Positions 38,031 to 49,935 are shown, counted from the first letter of the stretch. The stretch: DNA of 64,000 nt from Rapana venosa (GCA_028751875.1 CM054140.1:24474586-24538585), one strand, 5' to 3'. The notes: generated from the letters alone by a model not told the origin. A program made the numbers and translations.

Positions 38031-39330
38031 CCAAAGTTTCTGAGAATAGCGTCATTGTTGATGAAGAAATTATCTGTAAGCACTTAAAGGCAATAAATAT
38101 TAAAAATCCCCGGACCAGATGGTAAATGTGGAAGAACCCGGGAAATTCTGCGCTACTGAGCTTGCCATGTCCTTCCACACATATTCCGGCCTCACTGGAA
38201 AACTTGTCCAGATTCCGTTATTTGGAAAACTTCCAATGTAATACCTCTTCCAAAGAAACCCAATCCTTCTCGGCCTAACGATTTTAGACCTGTACTCTCA
38301 CATCTCTTGTGATGAAAACGCTGGAAAAGATCGTAAAAATCTCTCATTCTTTTTGCTACAGAGAAAGACCTGACCCACTGCAATTTGCATACAGGTCTCG
38401 AAGGGATGTCGAAGATGCCAAACTTTTCATTTGAACAAGTTTGTATAGCCACTTGAAACACCTGATCTCATCCAGAATATGTTTCGCTGACTTTAGTTTC
38501 AGCTTCAATACAATGCAGCCCACGTTCTGGTTAACAAAATAATTTCAAAATTTGACGTAGACAATCACTTGTTCGTTGGCTGATTGAATTTTTAACCAAC
38601 AGACCCCAAGCGTGTTTTGCCAACAAAATATCTTCTTTGGTAGATTTTACCTGCACTGGTTTCCGCAGGTTGCTCCTCTCACCACTTCTGTACATTCTAT
38701 ACACAGATGATTTCAGAAGCAATATGGAAATTCCTTTTGGAAAGTTCGCAGGAACGGTTAAGGGTTATCCCTCTTTAAAGGAAAGTCCTGGAAACGGCCG
38801 CCCTCACCCCAGTTCCCGGGAAACTTTTCAACCATTGACCAAATGGTTTTCTTCTAAAACTTGCCATCGATTCAGAAGTCAGGTTCCTAATTTATTTACC
38901 ATAAAAAAGGGAAAAAAGTTTTGAAATTTTAAAAAAGCAATTTTGGAACAAAAAGTTAAACGAAAGGAAAAAAAATGGGCGCGCTTTGTAGGGCCCCCGG
39001 GGGCCCGATTTCCGAGGAAACGAACCATTGTGACAAAAAGATTTTTCCCTTTTTTAAAGTTAAAAGAAGTGTTTTTTTATCCCTTTTTTTCGGTCATAAC
39101 CTTAGGTAAAAACAATGAAACCTGGGAAGGGATCTGGCAAAAAATTAAAAAAAAAAGTTAAATCGGAATCAGGCTTTTAAAGAAAAACCATTTTCGACCT
39201 TAAACTTTGATTTAAATTTAATTGCTTCCAAGGGAAACCTCCCAGTCAAAGGGGCACAAAAATTTTTGGGAAAAAACATGTTTTTCAAAAATGAAGAGCT
39301 ACTATGGAAATAAAAAAAACTCCTTGCTTG
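38031..39330 (+). pseudogene. CR1/Rex1-like reverse transcriptase remnant, heavily frameshifted
   Basis: Across several frames the plus strand shows PGPDG (38,108-38,122), TSNVIPLPKKPNPSRPNDFRP (about 38,229-38,290), ATEKDL (near 38,358), RWLIEFLTNRPQ (about 38,577-38,611) and LSPLLYILYTDD with the start of the catalytic region (38,677-38,712). The order is that of a CR1-superfamily reverse transcriptase; the Rex1-like label is from memory of family style. Many single-base indels break it, and from about 38,930 homopolymer inflation increases again. No endonuclease is seen. It interrupts the satellite. Confidence 0.75.
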
Positions 39331-39344
39331 GTAAAGTTTCGCAG

Positions 39345-39770
39345 AGTTGGATACGGTGGGTCTAGAGGTATCGTCTGCTGGCTAGATAAGCGACAAAGCT
39401 CCGGTCTGAAGTGGGCGGCGGTTCGTACCCGTTTGGACCGGAAACTTTTCCCCCCATCAATCTAGCTCATGAGTGGTGGTCTGGGTTGCTCGTTCTTTCC
39501 GGATGAGACGAAAACCGATGGGTCTCAGTGTAGTTACACGTAATTATTGAGCGCACGTAAAAGAACCGCCACTGGCAAAAAGGAGAGTTGTCCCTGGCAT
39601 AATTCTTAGAAAAAAAGCCACTCGGTTAGGGAAACAAATACGTTGCAGGTCAGGGAAAGAGAAAAAAAAATGGGTGGCGCTGCTCTTGTGGCGACGCGCT
39701 CTACCCGCCGCGAGAGCAGACCAAATTTCACGGAGGAGGAATTTCTGCGTGACTTAATATAAGTGGTATG
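39345..39770 (+). mobile_element. tRNA-derived SINE, family B
   Basis: tRNA-like head with box A near 39,361-39,371 and box B GGCGGTTCGTACCC at 39,417-39,430. The body contains CCGGATGAGACGAAAACCGA and CGCACGTAAAAGAACC, and the 3' part has GCGACGCGCTCTACCC and AATTTCAC. The same family lies reversed at 47,985-48,365. It is reminiscent of abundant caenogastropod SINEs. Confidence 0.8.
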
Positions 39771-41109
39771 TTATGATTGATATGATATGACTTTGACTTA
39801 TGTTATCGATATTGATATGTATAGTGCTCTTGTTATCCCACTTTATGCCGGTATCAAGTCTCTAGTCCACGTCCAGCCCTCACCGAGTTGTACACTGGTG
39901 TGACGCGAGGCCTATCTGGAGCTAAATGGTTTCTAAAACTAATGTACTTGCCTTAGACTTCGAGTTCCTGGGCATACTCCTAAGAAAGTTTATTTATTCC
40001 ATTAATCAAGTCGTTCGAAAACGTTTTGAAACTGATAAGGAGTCGTGGGCATCTGTTTTTTGACACAAGTTAAACTCGGATGTTTTACCACTGACGCCAT
40101 TGCAAAAACGGGAATACAACGTCTGTATTTTATGAGGAAACTGAACTATTTTTTGTTCAGACTATAAGATCCTTTCCTTGTTTTACATGTTACGTACATA
40201 GAGAGTGTTTTTATGGTCTTTGGCTTTCTTTTTTCTTGGTCACTATAACCTTAGTGTGTAAAATACAAGGAATAGCCTGACAGAGAATTGTAAGAATATG
40301 GCTCATAAATAATTGGAAAAGAACAGAGATTTCAGGTCGTTCTGCAATCAGCAGCTGGGACGCCAATAGAGCCATCAGCCCATTTTGGCTGTATCCTTAC
40401 TTTTGCTTGGTTTCCAGAATTTCAATGTTGATCATTCAGTGAACACCGTTTTCCAGTGTCCCAGAAATCTAGACAGTAAAAGAAGTTCAGTTTGTGCCAG
40501 TAAGCATTCGATTGTCTGAATTCACAATGATGTTGTTCTACCTAGTTTTTTACAAATTTCTCTGAATTTTTTTTTATTGCTTGTGTCATTGGTACGTGTG
40601 TAGGCTATTAACATATTGTGTGTGTGTGTGTGTGGGTGTGTGTTGTACTTTAGTGTGCCTGTTGTGTGTGTGTGTGTCGTGTGGTGTGTGCGGTTGTTAG
40701 GTGGCGTGCGTGGGTGTGTGAAATAAAGTCTGTGTTTAGTAACTGTCTGTAATAACATTGAATTCATATTTTGTGTATGGTGTGGGTTGCTGAGTCGGGA
40801 GTGTGTGCGCACAACACTCGTACGTGCCGTGTGTACGTTGCGTGCGTATCATTGCGTGCGTTAATAAATAAGTTTTTTTTGTCTTCTAGTCAATGGGTTT
40901 ATGAAATTGTGTTCTATTGATGTGTGTGCGGGCGGCGTTTGCGTGTAGTGTCGCATGTGCCGCGGTCACGTGTGTGGTGCATATATGTTGTGTTGTGTGT
41001 TCGTGACAATTTTATTTGAAGAACGCCATTGAAATATAGCTTTTGTGTCTTTGATATATTGGATGTGTATCAATTCCCTGTCAGTTTGTAATTGCCCTTT
41101 ATGGGTGAT
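39771..41109. other. No gene seen; GT-rich second half
   Basis: Unassigned sequence (39,771-40,600), then a GT-rich stretch with CG interruptions (about 40,610-41,000). It separates the SINE from the resumed satellite. Confidence 0.4.
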
Positions 41110-43863
41110 TAAAGTGTTTTGATTGACTTTACAGTGTATTCAGTGTAATTAAAGTAATACAGTGTATTGAGTGTATTGCAGTGTATAAGAATTTTATTAC
41201 AGTGTATTACAGTGTTTTTCAGTGTATTACAGTGTATTGCAGTGTATTGCAGTGTATTACAGTGTATTTGCAAGTGTATTAAAGTGTATTACAGTGAATT
41301 ACAGTGTACTACATTGAAATTACAGGGTATTTACAGTGTATTTGCAATGTATTATAATTTTAAGTGTATTACAGTGTGTTGCGGTTTTACAATGTATTGC
41401 AGTGTATTACAGTGTATTAAAATTGTATTAAGTGTTTAGTACAGCGTATTACAGCGTATTACAGCAAAATACATTTGTATTACAATGTTTACAGTGTTTT
41501 TACAGTGAATTGCAGTGTAGTGTAATTTTGATACTGTTTTTGTATTACAGTGCATTAAATGTATTACAGTGTATTACAGGTTGTATTGCAGTGTATTACA
41601 GGTATTGCAGTGTATTAAAATGTATTAAAGTGTATTCAGTCTATTAAAGGGTTTACAGTGAATTACAGTGTATTACGTGTTGAACGTGCATTGCAGTGTA
41701 GTGTACAGTGTAACGTGCAAAGTATTACAGTGGTATTACAGTGTATTACAATGTATTACAGTGTTATTACAGTTGTATTTAAAGTGTATTACAGTGTATT
41801 ACATTGAAATACGTGTATTACAGTGTACTAAAAAATGTTTATTACAGTGTACTACAGTGCTTTTGCAGTTTTATGTACTGTTTCAGTGCATTGTATTACA
41901 GTGTATTACAGAGTTTATTACAGTGTATAACAGTGTTTTTACAGGTATTACAGTGTATTAAGGCGTATTCCCAATGTACTACAGTGTATTAAAATATATT
42001 TTACAGTGTATTACAATGTATTACAGTGTATTAGAGTGTATTATAATGTTTTACAGTGTATACTGTTAAGTGTATTACAGTGTATTAACTGTATTACAAC
42101 AATACGGGTGTATTGCAGTGTATTGCAGTGTATAGATGCATTACAGTGTTTTTAACAGTGTATTTCGGTGTATTTACAGTGTATTCAGTGTATTGCAGTG
42201 TTTTGCCAGTGTATACAGTGTATTCAGGTTTTAAAGTGTATTACAGTGAATTACAGTGTATTTACGGGGTATTTACGTGTATTGCAATGTATTTAATGTA
42301 TTAAAGTGTATTGCAGTGTGTTGCAGTGTATTACACGTTTGCAGTGTATTACACTGTTTTACAATGTATTAAAGTTTTTAGTACAGCGTTTTATTACGGG
42401 TTTATTACAGCAAATACAGGGTATTAAAAAGGTTATTACAGTGTATTACGTGAATTTGCAGTGTATTTGTAATGTGGTACAGTGCATTATTACAGTGTAT
42501 TGTGCATTACAGTGTTTTACGGTGTAGTACAAAGTGTTACAGTGTATAACAGTGTCATACAGTGTATTGCAGTGTATCACAATGTATTACAGTGTATTAC
42601 AGTGTATTACAGTGCTTTGCAGTGTATGTACTGTGGTTTTAACAATGAAATGTATTCAGTGTATTGCAGTGTATTACAGTGTTATGCAGTGTTTTACAGT
42701 GTTTTACAGGTTTACTGTGATTACAGTGCTTTACAGTGTATTACAGTGTATTTATGTGTTTTTCAGTGTAGTGTACTTTTGGTACAGTGAATGTATTACA
42801 TTGTATTACAGTTATTACAGTGGTTTTCAGTGTTTTACAGTGAATTACAGTGTATTACAGTGTATTGCAGTGTATTACAGTTAAATATAGTGTATTGCAG
42901 TGTCTTACAATGTATTACAGTGTATTACAGTGTATTACAGTGTATTGCAGTGTATTACAATTTATTACAGTGCATTGCAGTGTAGTGTACTGTGGTACAG
43001 TGCATTCTATTACAAAGTATTACAGTATATTACAGGTATTACCGTGTTCACAGTGTATCCAGTGTATTTAATGTATTTCAATGTATTACAGTGTAATTAC
43101 AGTGTATTACAGAGTATTACAGTTTTATCCCCAGTGTTTTTCCAGTGTATCCAGTGGTATTACAATGTTTTTAAGTGTATTAAAATGTATTTACAGTGTT
43201 CCAGTGATTACAGTGTACTTCACTGTGTACAGTGTTTGCCAGTGTAGTGTACTGTGTACAGTGCTTTGTATTACGTTCATTACAGTGCATTGCGGGTTTT
43301 ATTACAGTGTATTGCAGTGTGTTACAATGTATTGGCAATGTTTGCAGTGTTTTACAGTGTATTTCAGTGTATTAAAAGTGTATTTGCATGTATTACGTGT
43401 ATTACAGTGTGTTACGTGCATTACAGTGCATTACGTGGTATTGCAGTGTTGTTTATAGTGTATTGCGGTGTATTACAATGTATTAAAGTGTATTACAGTG
43501 TATTAAAGTGTATTACAATGTAATACCGTGAATTGCAGTGTAATACAATGTATTACAGTCTATTACAATGTATTACAGTGTTTTACAGGGTATTACAGTG
43601 TATTGCAATGTATTACAGTGTATTGCAGTGTTTTACATTGTATTAAAGTGCATTACAGTGTATTGCAGTGTAGTGTACTGTGGTACAGTGCATTGTATTA
43701 CAGTGTATTACAAAGTATTACAGTGTATTACAGTGTATCACAGTGTAATACAGTGTCTTCTAGGGTATTACAATATATTGTTGTGTATTACAATGTATTA
43801 GAGTGTATTGCCAGGCATTGCAGTGTAGTATAGTGTGGTACAGTGCATTGTATTACAGTGTAT
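41110..43863 (+). repeat. Decamer satellite, right block
   Basis: Decamers resume near 41,130 and end abruptly at 43,863, where non-satellite DNA begins. The part before about 42,840 and around 43,020-43,450 is indel-rich; the rest is clean. P phrases occur near 42,987 and 43,675. Confidence 0.95.
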
Positions 43864-46517
43864 TAATCAGTCAGACATAGAATTCAAACTCGCACAGTTT
43901 TCTACAAACTGGTTGTGGTAGACTGAAATGCAATCTGTTTTTCCAGAAAGGTAGCAAGGCATTGAAATCTCCACCAATAAGCCATTGTTCTTTCGTTATC
44001 GGAGGGATTATGGATCCAATTCTGTGTTTAGGTTGTTAGGTCCCTTTTGGTAAAATAAAGAAACTTGATATTTAAGATTTAATTTTTGGTAATTTAGAAC
44101 TTGAGCACGTTGTGCACATGAAAGTGTGTAGATCGGGGATGTCCTAGTGAATTGGTGAAGATTTCACACTGTATTCTATTTCGCTTCTTTAATGTAAATA
44201 GCTGCATTAATCTTTGTTTTTAGACCCTCTACTTTTGAAGTTAGGGTGGTGTATAGTTTCCCTTGGTATGATCTGGGGCATCTTATTTTGTTTCACATTT
44301 AGAGAATTGTAAAAATAAAGAGCGTGTTGTAATACATTTTTTGAAAGGTGGTTGTATCAATAGTGCCAGGTTTGTGTGGAAATTGATTCTTGCGCATTCC
44401 ACTGCATTATTTTTTAATTGTGAGCTGCTTTTTTCTTAAATGACATGTGTTAAAGTAGGTTAGTGGAAAATATGGTTCGAAAAATACAACAGACTTTGAA
44501 ATGTGTCAGAGAAGCAAAAGCTAGGTTAATGATGTGTAAAGACATAATCCGGCCAAGTCTTCTTGGGTATTTTAGAAAACCAGATTTTTTAAGGGTGAGG
44601 TGTAGGATGATGGGTGTGAATATCGGTGTGTTGTTTGTTAAGTCTGAATGTATGATACAAGGAAATAAAAAACAAAACCCAGATCTAGAACTATGAAATA
44701 ATAACTGAAATATGTATATAAAACAGGAAATAAGGAGAAAGAAATAACTTAATATATCTCTAGAAAATAGAAAGGCTGATTCTACAGTTGTAAGAAACAA
44801 TGTTGTACAAAGAAACACCACTCACACAGGGGAAATGAGGGAGGGCAAAGAGTATCCAAAATAATAAGATTAAATGTGCGTCTCAAATGAAACGTTTGCT
44901 TGGTACACTGTGCAGTAGTTATGTTGAAAAAACAGAGTTTATGCAATTAATACACGCCTACATGATTAGATTTATGAAGCTTTGGAACTGTTGGATATTT
45001 TCAAAAATAACTACTCAGTTTGCTTGATGACTGAAAATAGTGGGAACATATACATATTCAGTCATAGTTAGACAATGTGTATAACGGTTCCGCCATGGAT
45101 TTGATATTTCTGCGGCGTCCCTGTGGTAGAAAGAAGGTTGTCTCTGTGTAGGTAGTAGTGTCGTCGTTTGTCGGTCTCGGGAGCTCCGCAAATAATGTAC
45201 TGTAATGTGTCTGCGATGTTGTGGCGAGGAAGAGAGGCACTTTCTGAGGTGGGTGGATGTTTGTCCTTTCGGTGAAGTCTCACACTTGTCCTAAAGTTTG
45301 TCATGGGGCACGATGGATACTAGAGAATTATCGTAAGGTTAGGTGAGAGATCAAAGCGTTGAATTTTAAATTTTCTTTGGATTTCTAATTGAGCTTCTGC
45401 AGGTTGTGCTGCTTTGCTGATAATCATTTTTGTTTGGGGAAGTCTCGTTTGTGATGCTTTTAACGTGGCCAAAAGGGATTTGTAAACACGTAGGGGATCT
45501 TTCAGCTTCAAGATCATTGATCCGCAGTGGTCGGGATGGCATGGGTGCTGGTCAGTCTTGAACAGGTGGATGTGCACGGGCCCTCTTCAAGCTTGTCTGT
45601 GTGTTGTTGGCACTTGTTGGTGAAGGCGCGTGATGCCTGTGTATGACGCCAAAGTCTTCTCTAGTTTTCCACGACTTCATCACAGAGAATCTTGAATAAG
45701 GACACACACAGGCAGATTCCTCGGTGTTGTTCGTTGTGTTCGTGTACACAATCTTGCTGAGTTGTGAAGGACATTACGTCATTTACTTTTTTTGATGTAT
45801 TTTGAGTGGTTGGCTTGACGTTTATCTTTTTGTTCGTTTTGTCGCTGCGCGCGCGCGGATTGTGTGCTTTTGTGAATCTTTAATTTTCTTTTTGTAGATA
45901 ATGCTATGATTGAAACCTGTTTGGCTGTATAAACTGTGTAGTTTTAAGAGCATCGCATATGATTACATTATTTTGTATCTTGTCTTGTGGGTTAGTTTGG
46001 GTGGAATGTCAGAAATGACTCTTTTTTTTGATCTCGAATGCTCTTTCTGTTTCAGATCGGGTTTATTATTCTGTAGTCATGTTGAACGTGTCTCTTCAAG
46101 TGATGTGCGTCTGTGCACACAACATTTGATGATTCCATAGTTCATCTGATTTTAGCACTGACCCTCTGCTATGTGTTCAATGTCGAAATATTTGGGACGA
46201 GTGGTGTTGGAGGGTAGGATAGCTGATAGTAAACACTGTTCGTTTTTCTACTACAGTAGATCGCTGATCTGTTTGGTCTTCCTTTGACACGATCATTGTC
46301 GTGTTCAGGCTCCTCTCCCCGTCTAGCGCGCTTATGTAAGTGGATGACTTGCTTTCACAGCAACTTACGAGCTTGTCGGTTTGTGTGCCATTGTTGGTAG
46401 ATGCTCTCCATGCTCGCTTGTTCTTGTCATGTTGTTGAGTTATTTTTACTAAACACTCCTGGCAGTTTAAAAATTAGTGTCTGGCATTATCGCGCCATCT
46501 GATGGATTTTTCGTGAC

Positions 46518-46680
46518 TGTGTGTGTGTGTGTGTGTGTGTATGTGTTCGTGTGTGTATGTGTGAGTGTGTTTGTGTGTGTGATGTTGATGTGACGTGAGT
46601 GTGTTGTGTGTTGTTGTGTGTGTGTGTGTGAGTGTGATTTGAGTGAGTGAGTGTGTTAGCTTTTGTGTGTTGTGTGTTAA
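46518..46680. repeat. (GT)n-rich tract (also at 62,902-63,064)
   Basis: GT repeats with TATG, TTCG and GAGT interruptions; the interruptions are identical in both copies of the long duplication. Confidence 0.9.
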
Positions 46681-47029
46681 CTGTTGCTTTTGTCTAACTG
46701 GTGTTTAAGAGACTTTCGTTCAATTGTTGGCTGAACTCTGGTTCTCCTAAGTCACCTTACCAGATTTTGTTTGAAATATAATTGAATTAATTTTTGAACA
46801 GCTCAGCAACTGGTGGGGGGTTTTTATCCATATCAACGATATGTCGTGCTAGCACGTACATGTGGTAGCAGTCAATGAAAAGATATATATTAAATAACAA
46901 CTCTGGTTATGGCGAAAGTTGAAAAGAGCCACTCCGAACATTAGCAGGAGAAGTCCACGATGTTTGACCCAATCCGAAGATAAAATTTTTAAAAATTTTT
47001 TATATTCTCTGTTATTCAGGGATATGGAA

Positions 47030-47215
47030 TATGCTTAAGTGCTTTTTTTACATACCAGTCCCGTGTGTATCGTGATGTTGTGTGTGAATTCTGTAGTTGT
47101 GTTTCCCACGGCACAGACATTGGCCTTCTTCATACGAAAAGCGTTCAGGATAGGAGATTTAAGTTTTTTGTGCTGTGTGATAAATTTTTGCGCAAGATGT
47201 ATGCTGCTACGGGAA
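47030..47215 (-). mobile_element. SINE family A fragment, reverse orientation
   Basis: ACATACCAGTCCCGTGTGTA, the ACATTGGCCTTCTTCATACG segment and TTGCGCAAGATGTATG follow the family A order. It lies in the duplicated segment and so also appears at about 63,414-63,599. Confidence 0.65.
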
Positions 47216-47514
47216 ATCAGCAAAGTGAAGGTGTATCAAAGTCCATTGATATCCGTGTGAGGTGGAATGATGCATTTCAAGTTGAACGCTAGACTTTTAA
47301 AAAAAAGGTGGTGTTTTTTTGTGTACAAATACGTATGGGTGTATTTCTACACAAAGGGTTTAGACTAGGGGGGAGAACAAGTTTTTTAGTCTCTTGTTCG
47401 AGCTCCGACGCTGTGTATGACATAGATACCTGTCGTTGTTATGACTACACAGTAAATGTCGAACATGCTAACAACAATAAGACAGTAACAACAACAGTAT
47501 GTTGACTAGGATAT

Positions 47515-47850
47515 TGTATTGTATGCATAGTATTGCATTGTTGATTGCTAAGTCTTGTATTGTATTGCATTGCTTTGCTTAGCATTGTATTGTGTTGTGG
47601 TGTATTGTATTGTTATACCACTGTTAAGTCTCGGCAGATTTCTCAGCCTGAATTGCTGGGCTGCTCTCCATGGGGAGAGAGCAGGGATCGTGTCAAGAGC
47701 AGCTCACCTATTAGTTTTTCTTCTTTTTCCGTCTGCAGAATGTTCGTCGTTGTTTCGCCTTCTCAGCGTTTTTGTTTGTGGGTTTGGGATTTTTTTTTAG
47801 CAGATTTCTGCAAGAGAACAACTGTCGCGTGTTGCCTTTTGGTGGGTTTG
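47515..47850 (-). mobile_element. SINE family B 3' part, reverse orientation
   Basis: Starts with ATTGT/ATTGC repeats (the ACAAT-type tail on the minus strand), then CTGGGCTGCTCTCCATGGGG, as at 47,990. The 5' part is lost or diverged after about 47,850. Its tail is repeated at the right end of the window. Confidence 0.65.
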
Positions 47851-47984
47851 TTGTTGTTTGGTGTGTTGTGTGGTGGGGGGGGGGGGAGAGTGGTTAGGGG
47901 GGGAGGGGGGGGTTACGTGCGCTATGTTAGTACTCGTGTTTTATTTATTTATTTATACACTTTAAGTCACGAGATTTTTTTGTC
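47851..47984. other. G-run spacer between two SINEs
   Basis: Runs of G near 47,874-47,912, then (TTTA)n at about 47,940-47,955, which may be the tail of the next SINE. Confidence 0.5.
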
Positions 47985-48365
47985 ATGAAATATTCTGGGC
48001 TGCTCTACCCAGGAGAGCGCCGTGGCCACGAAGAGCAGCGCACCCTTTCTTGTGTTTTTTGTCTGCCTACTGTGATTTTTTTTCCCTATTGAGTGACTTT
48101 TTTCTAAGAATTTTCAGGGAGCAACTCTCTGTTGCCATGGGTTCTTTTACGTGCGCTGAATAATTTTTGATTGTAATACACGTGGGACCTCGGTTTTATT
48201 TTCTCATCCGGACAAGACCTAGCGCCAGACCACTCTCCATGGTCTAATGGATGGAGGGGGGGGGTGGGGAGTTTGGGCCCATACGGGATTCAAAACCGCA
48301 CATTCCGGGACCGGGATTTTTCGTTTTAGTCAGGGCGCGTTACTGACTCTAGACCTCGTCCGCCT
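47985..48365 (-). mobile_element. SINE family B, near full length, reverse orientation
   Basis: Reading leftward from about 48,365: a tRNA-like head (TCTAGAGTCAGTAACGCG and a degenerate box B), then TCCGGATGAG, ACCGAGGTCCCACG, GCGCACGTAAAAGAACCC and AGAGCAGCCCAGAAT. This is the same order as 39,345-39,770. Confidence 0.8.
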
Positions 48366-48535
48366 TAACACACACACCACACACACACACAAACACAACA
48401 CAACACAAACAACACAACACAAACCACACCACACCACACACACCACCACACCAACACCACACCACACCACACAACCACACCACACCACACCACACACACC
48501 ACACACACCCACCTCACCACTCACACACACAATCA
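48366..48535. repeat. (CA)n/(CACAC) tract
   Basis: CA and ACACC units, directly upstream of the SINE head. Confidence 0.9.
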
Positions 48536-48544
48536 CAAGGACCT

Positions 48545-48845
48545 CGTCTTTAAAAGGTTAGGTAAGGAGGTCCATATCCTATAAGGTCGTAGGGGAGCGG
48601 GCGTCAGAGACTACTTCTCTAGGGCCAGCATATGAGGGCGGCGACCATCTCGCTCCCTCGTGCTTTACTTCCCTGACCCTAAAAGAGGGCAGGTTAACCA
48701 TTTAATGCTGGGTGAATGGGGGCCACTTTACTGAAGCAAGGCGCGCAAAACGGTCACCCATCCAATTGGTATCCACGCTCGACGCTGGTTAACTTGGCTG
48801 GGGAAGCGAGTGTCCGACCACTGAGATATCATTCGTCTATAGTCT
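48545..48845 (-). mobile_element. tRNA-derived SINE, family D, reverse orientation
   Basis: The minus strand begins ATATCTCAGTGGTCGGACAC (a tRNA D-arm/box A-like segment, about 48,812-48,831), continues through a degenerate box B (CAGCGTCGAGCGTGG) and GGATGGGTGACCG, and ends in AGGATATGGACC near 48,570. I recall the body as a mollusc SINE; the box B mismatch shows age. Confidence 0.65.
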
Positions 48846-48948
48846 AAATCCATAAGGATAGCCACCCAGAGACCCTACCACCCGATCTTGAGGATTGAGT
48901 TACAGTCCGTTAACAGCATTTTCAGCACCGTTTCTCTTCCTCCTCAAG

Positions 48949-49250
48949 GAGCAATTACCCATCGTCAGCGGCCGGCGGCGGACTACAGCAGCATCCACCA
49001 TCAGGTGTCCTACATTGACGTGGACGATTCGCTCTGTGCCGGGCTGGCTGCTTCATCTGCGCGTGGCATCGGAGCGCGAGCTGTATAACCTCCTTCTTCC
49101 ACCCAGTGGCGGGCAGCTACAGCAGGCGAGCCCCCAGGTCTGCAACTTGTGACAGCTGTGTGCCCGCCCTTACACCCACTCCAGAATGCCAGGTGTATTC
49201 CGATTTCAAGGGCTGGGTGGCGATGATACCTGTCCTGTGCACAGTGTGAC
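48949..49250 (+). other. GC-rich island with splice-like borders; unassigned
   Basis: A 300-bp GC-rich block preceded by a good acceptor-like tract (TTTCTCTTCCTCCTCAAG, ending 48,948) and followed by a donor-like GTGAGTGTG at 49,251. No single frame is open across it: one frame gives SYIDVDDSLCAGLA then stops near 49,088; another gives HLRVASERELYNLLLPPSGG then stops near 49,151. It could be an exon with base-calling indels or a repeat fragment. I cannot name a product. Confidence 0.2.
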
Positions 49251-49390
49251 GTGAGTGTGTGGGTGAGGGGGGTGGGGTGGGGTGGGTGGAGGGGGGTGGG
49301 GGTGGAGGGTGGTGGGGTGGTGGGGGGGGGAGGGTGGTGGTTAGGTGGGGGGTTTGAGTAGACTGGGGGGAGGTGTGTGTGAGGTGTTGT
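49251..49390 (+). repeat. G-rich GGTGGG tract, quadruplex-prone
   Basis: More than a dozen runs of three or more G separated by one to three T/A/GT bases over about 120 bp on the plus strand. Confidence 0.8.
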
Positions 49391-49429
49391 TGTTCACTTG
49401 TCACTTGTTACGTTGTTCATTCTTATAGA

Positions 49430-49935
49430 AATGGCTGAACAGTGTGTGGAAATCGTCCCAGTACAGCACCAGAACCAAAACTAAGACTAAACCAGAGCTG
49501 GTACTTTCCACCCTTTTATACGGTCGGATGCTGGAGGATGACTGAGAGTGTACCCGATCAGAAATTATCACTTTCCACAGAAGAAATCTCAGAAGAATGC
49601 TTGCGCATCTTCTGTGCCTGAGAACTCATCTCAAACGCAAGACTTTTTGCCGTTGCAACAAGAAAGCATGGAAACATCATCTGCATAGGCGAGGGTGATG
49701 GATAGGACACTTATCTGCGTCGGGAAACAGGGGGAAAGCATCGCCCCGAACAGCCTCCATGACACGCAGGAGGGAAAACGAACGAGGACGACCAAGAAAC
49801 TTGGTCGTCGGACTGTCGAAAACAGAGCTGAAGACCTTCCAAAGACCTGGGGAACCATCCGGATGCTGGCCTGGTAAGACAGGAGTGGAGGGACGCATTT
49901 GTTGCTGCCTACGTGCCAAATAAGGCACAATAGGC
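49430..49935 (+). pseudogene. RTE-like retrotransposon reverse transcriptase C-terminal end
   Basis: Plus-strand pieces in shifting frames: WKSSQYSTRTKTK, LVLSTLLYGRML with the usual tryptophan-glutamate region after it, ITFHRRNLRRML, a WWIGHLS-like segment, then KRTRTTKKLGRRTVENRAED and a W(G)T-containing end. This order is the C terminus of another endonuclease-reverse transcriptase family, distinct from the one at 14.6 kb. Several frameshifts; ends with (GAT)n at about 49,937-49,948. Confidence 0.75.

Larger units (their letters stand above)
43864..47616 (+). repeat. Perfect long duplication, copy 1
   Basis: Every position I compared, including the GT tract at 46.5 kb, matches 60,248-64,000 with a constant offset of 16,384 and no indel. 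Contents: unassigned AT-rich sequence, two modest minus-strand open frames (45,068-45,304 and 45,320-45,577) that I cannot assign, a GT tract, a SINE A fragment, and the start of a SINE B tail. No gene is supported. Confidence 0.95.

Noticed and set aside
13661..43850. Dozens of 60-240-residue plus-strand frames rich in YYSVLQCITV repeats
   Set aside because: They follow from a stop-free decamer read in three frames; the same peptide appears in every frame and many starts are not ATG. No evidence of a real repeat protein.
13580..43863. CRISPR array
   Set aside because: Repeats are contiguous decamers without spacers, in animal DNA.
45068..45577. Two adjacent minus-strand frames (78 and 85 residues) as a gene
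   Set aside because: Different frames, no motif, no splice or promoter context; conservation between the two copies only reflects the perfect duplication.
48700..48845. 5S rRNA-like match on the minus strand (AAGTTAACCAGCGTCGAGCG, GGATGGGTGACC)
   Set aside because: Resemblance to the 5S 3' half is limited to about 50 bp, and the segment fits better as the head and body of a tRNA-derived SINE with box A at 48.82 kb.
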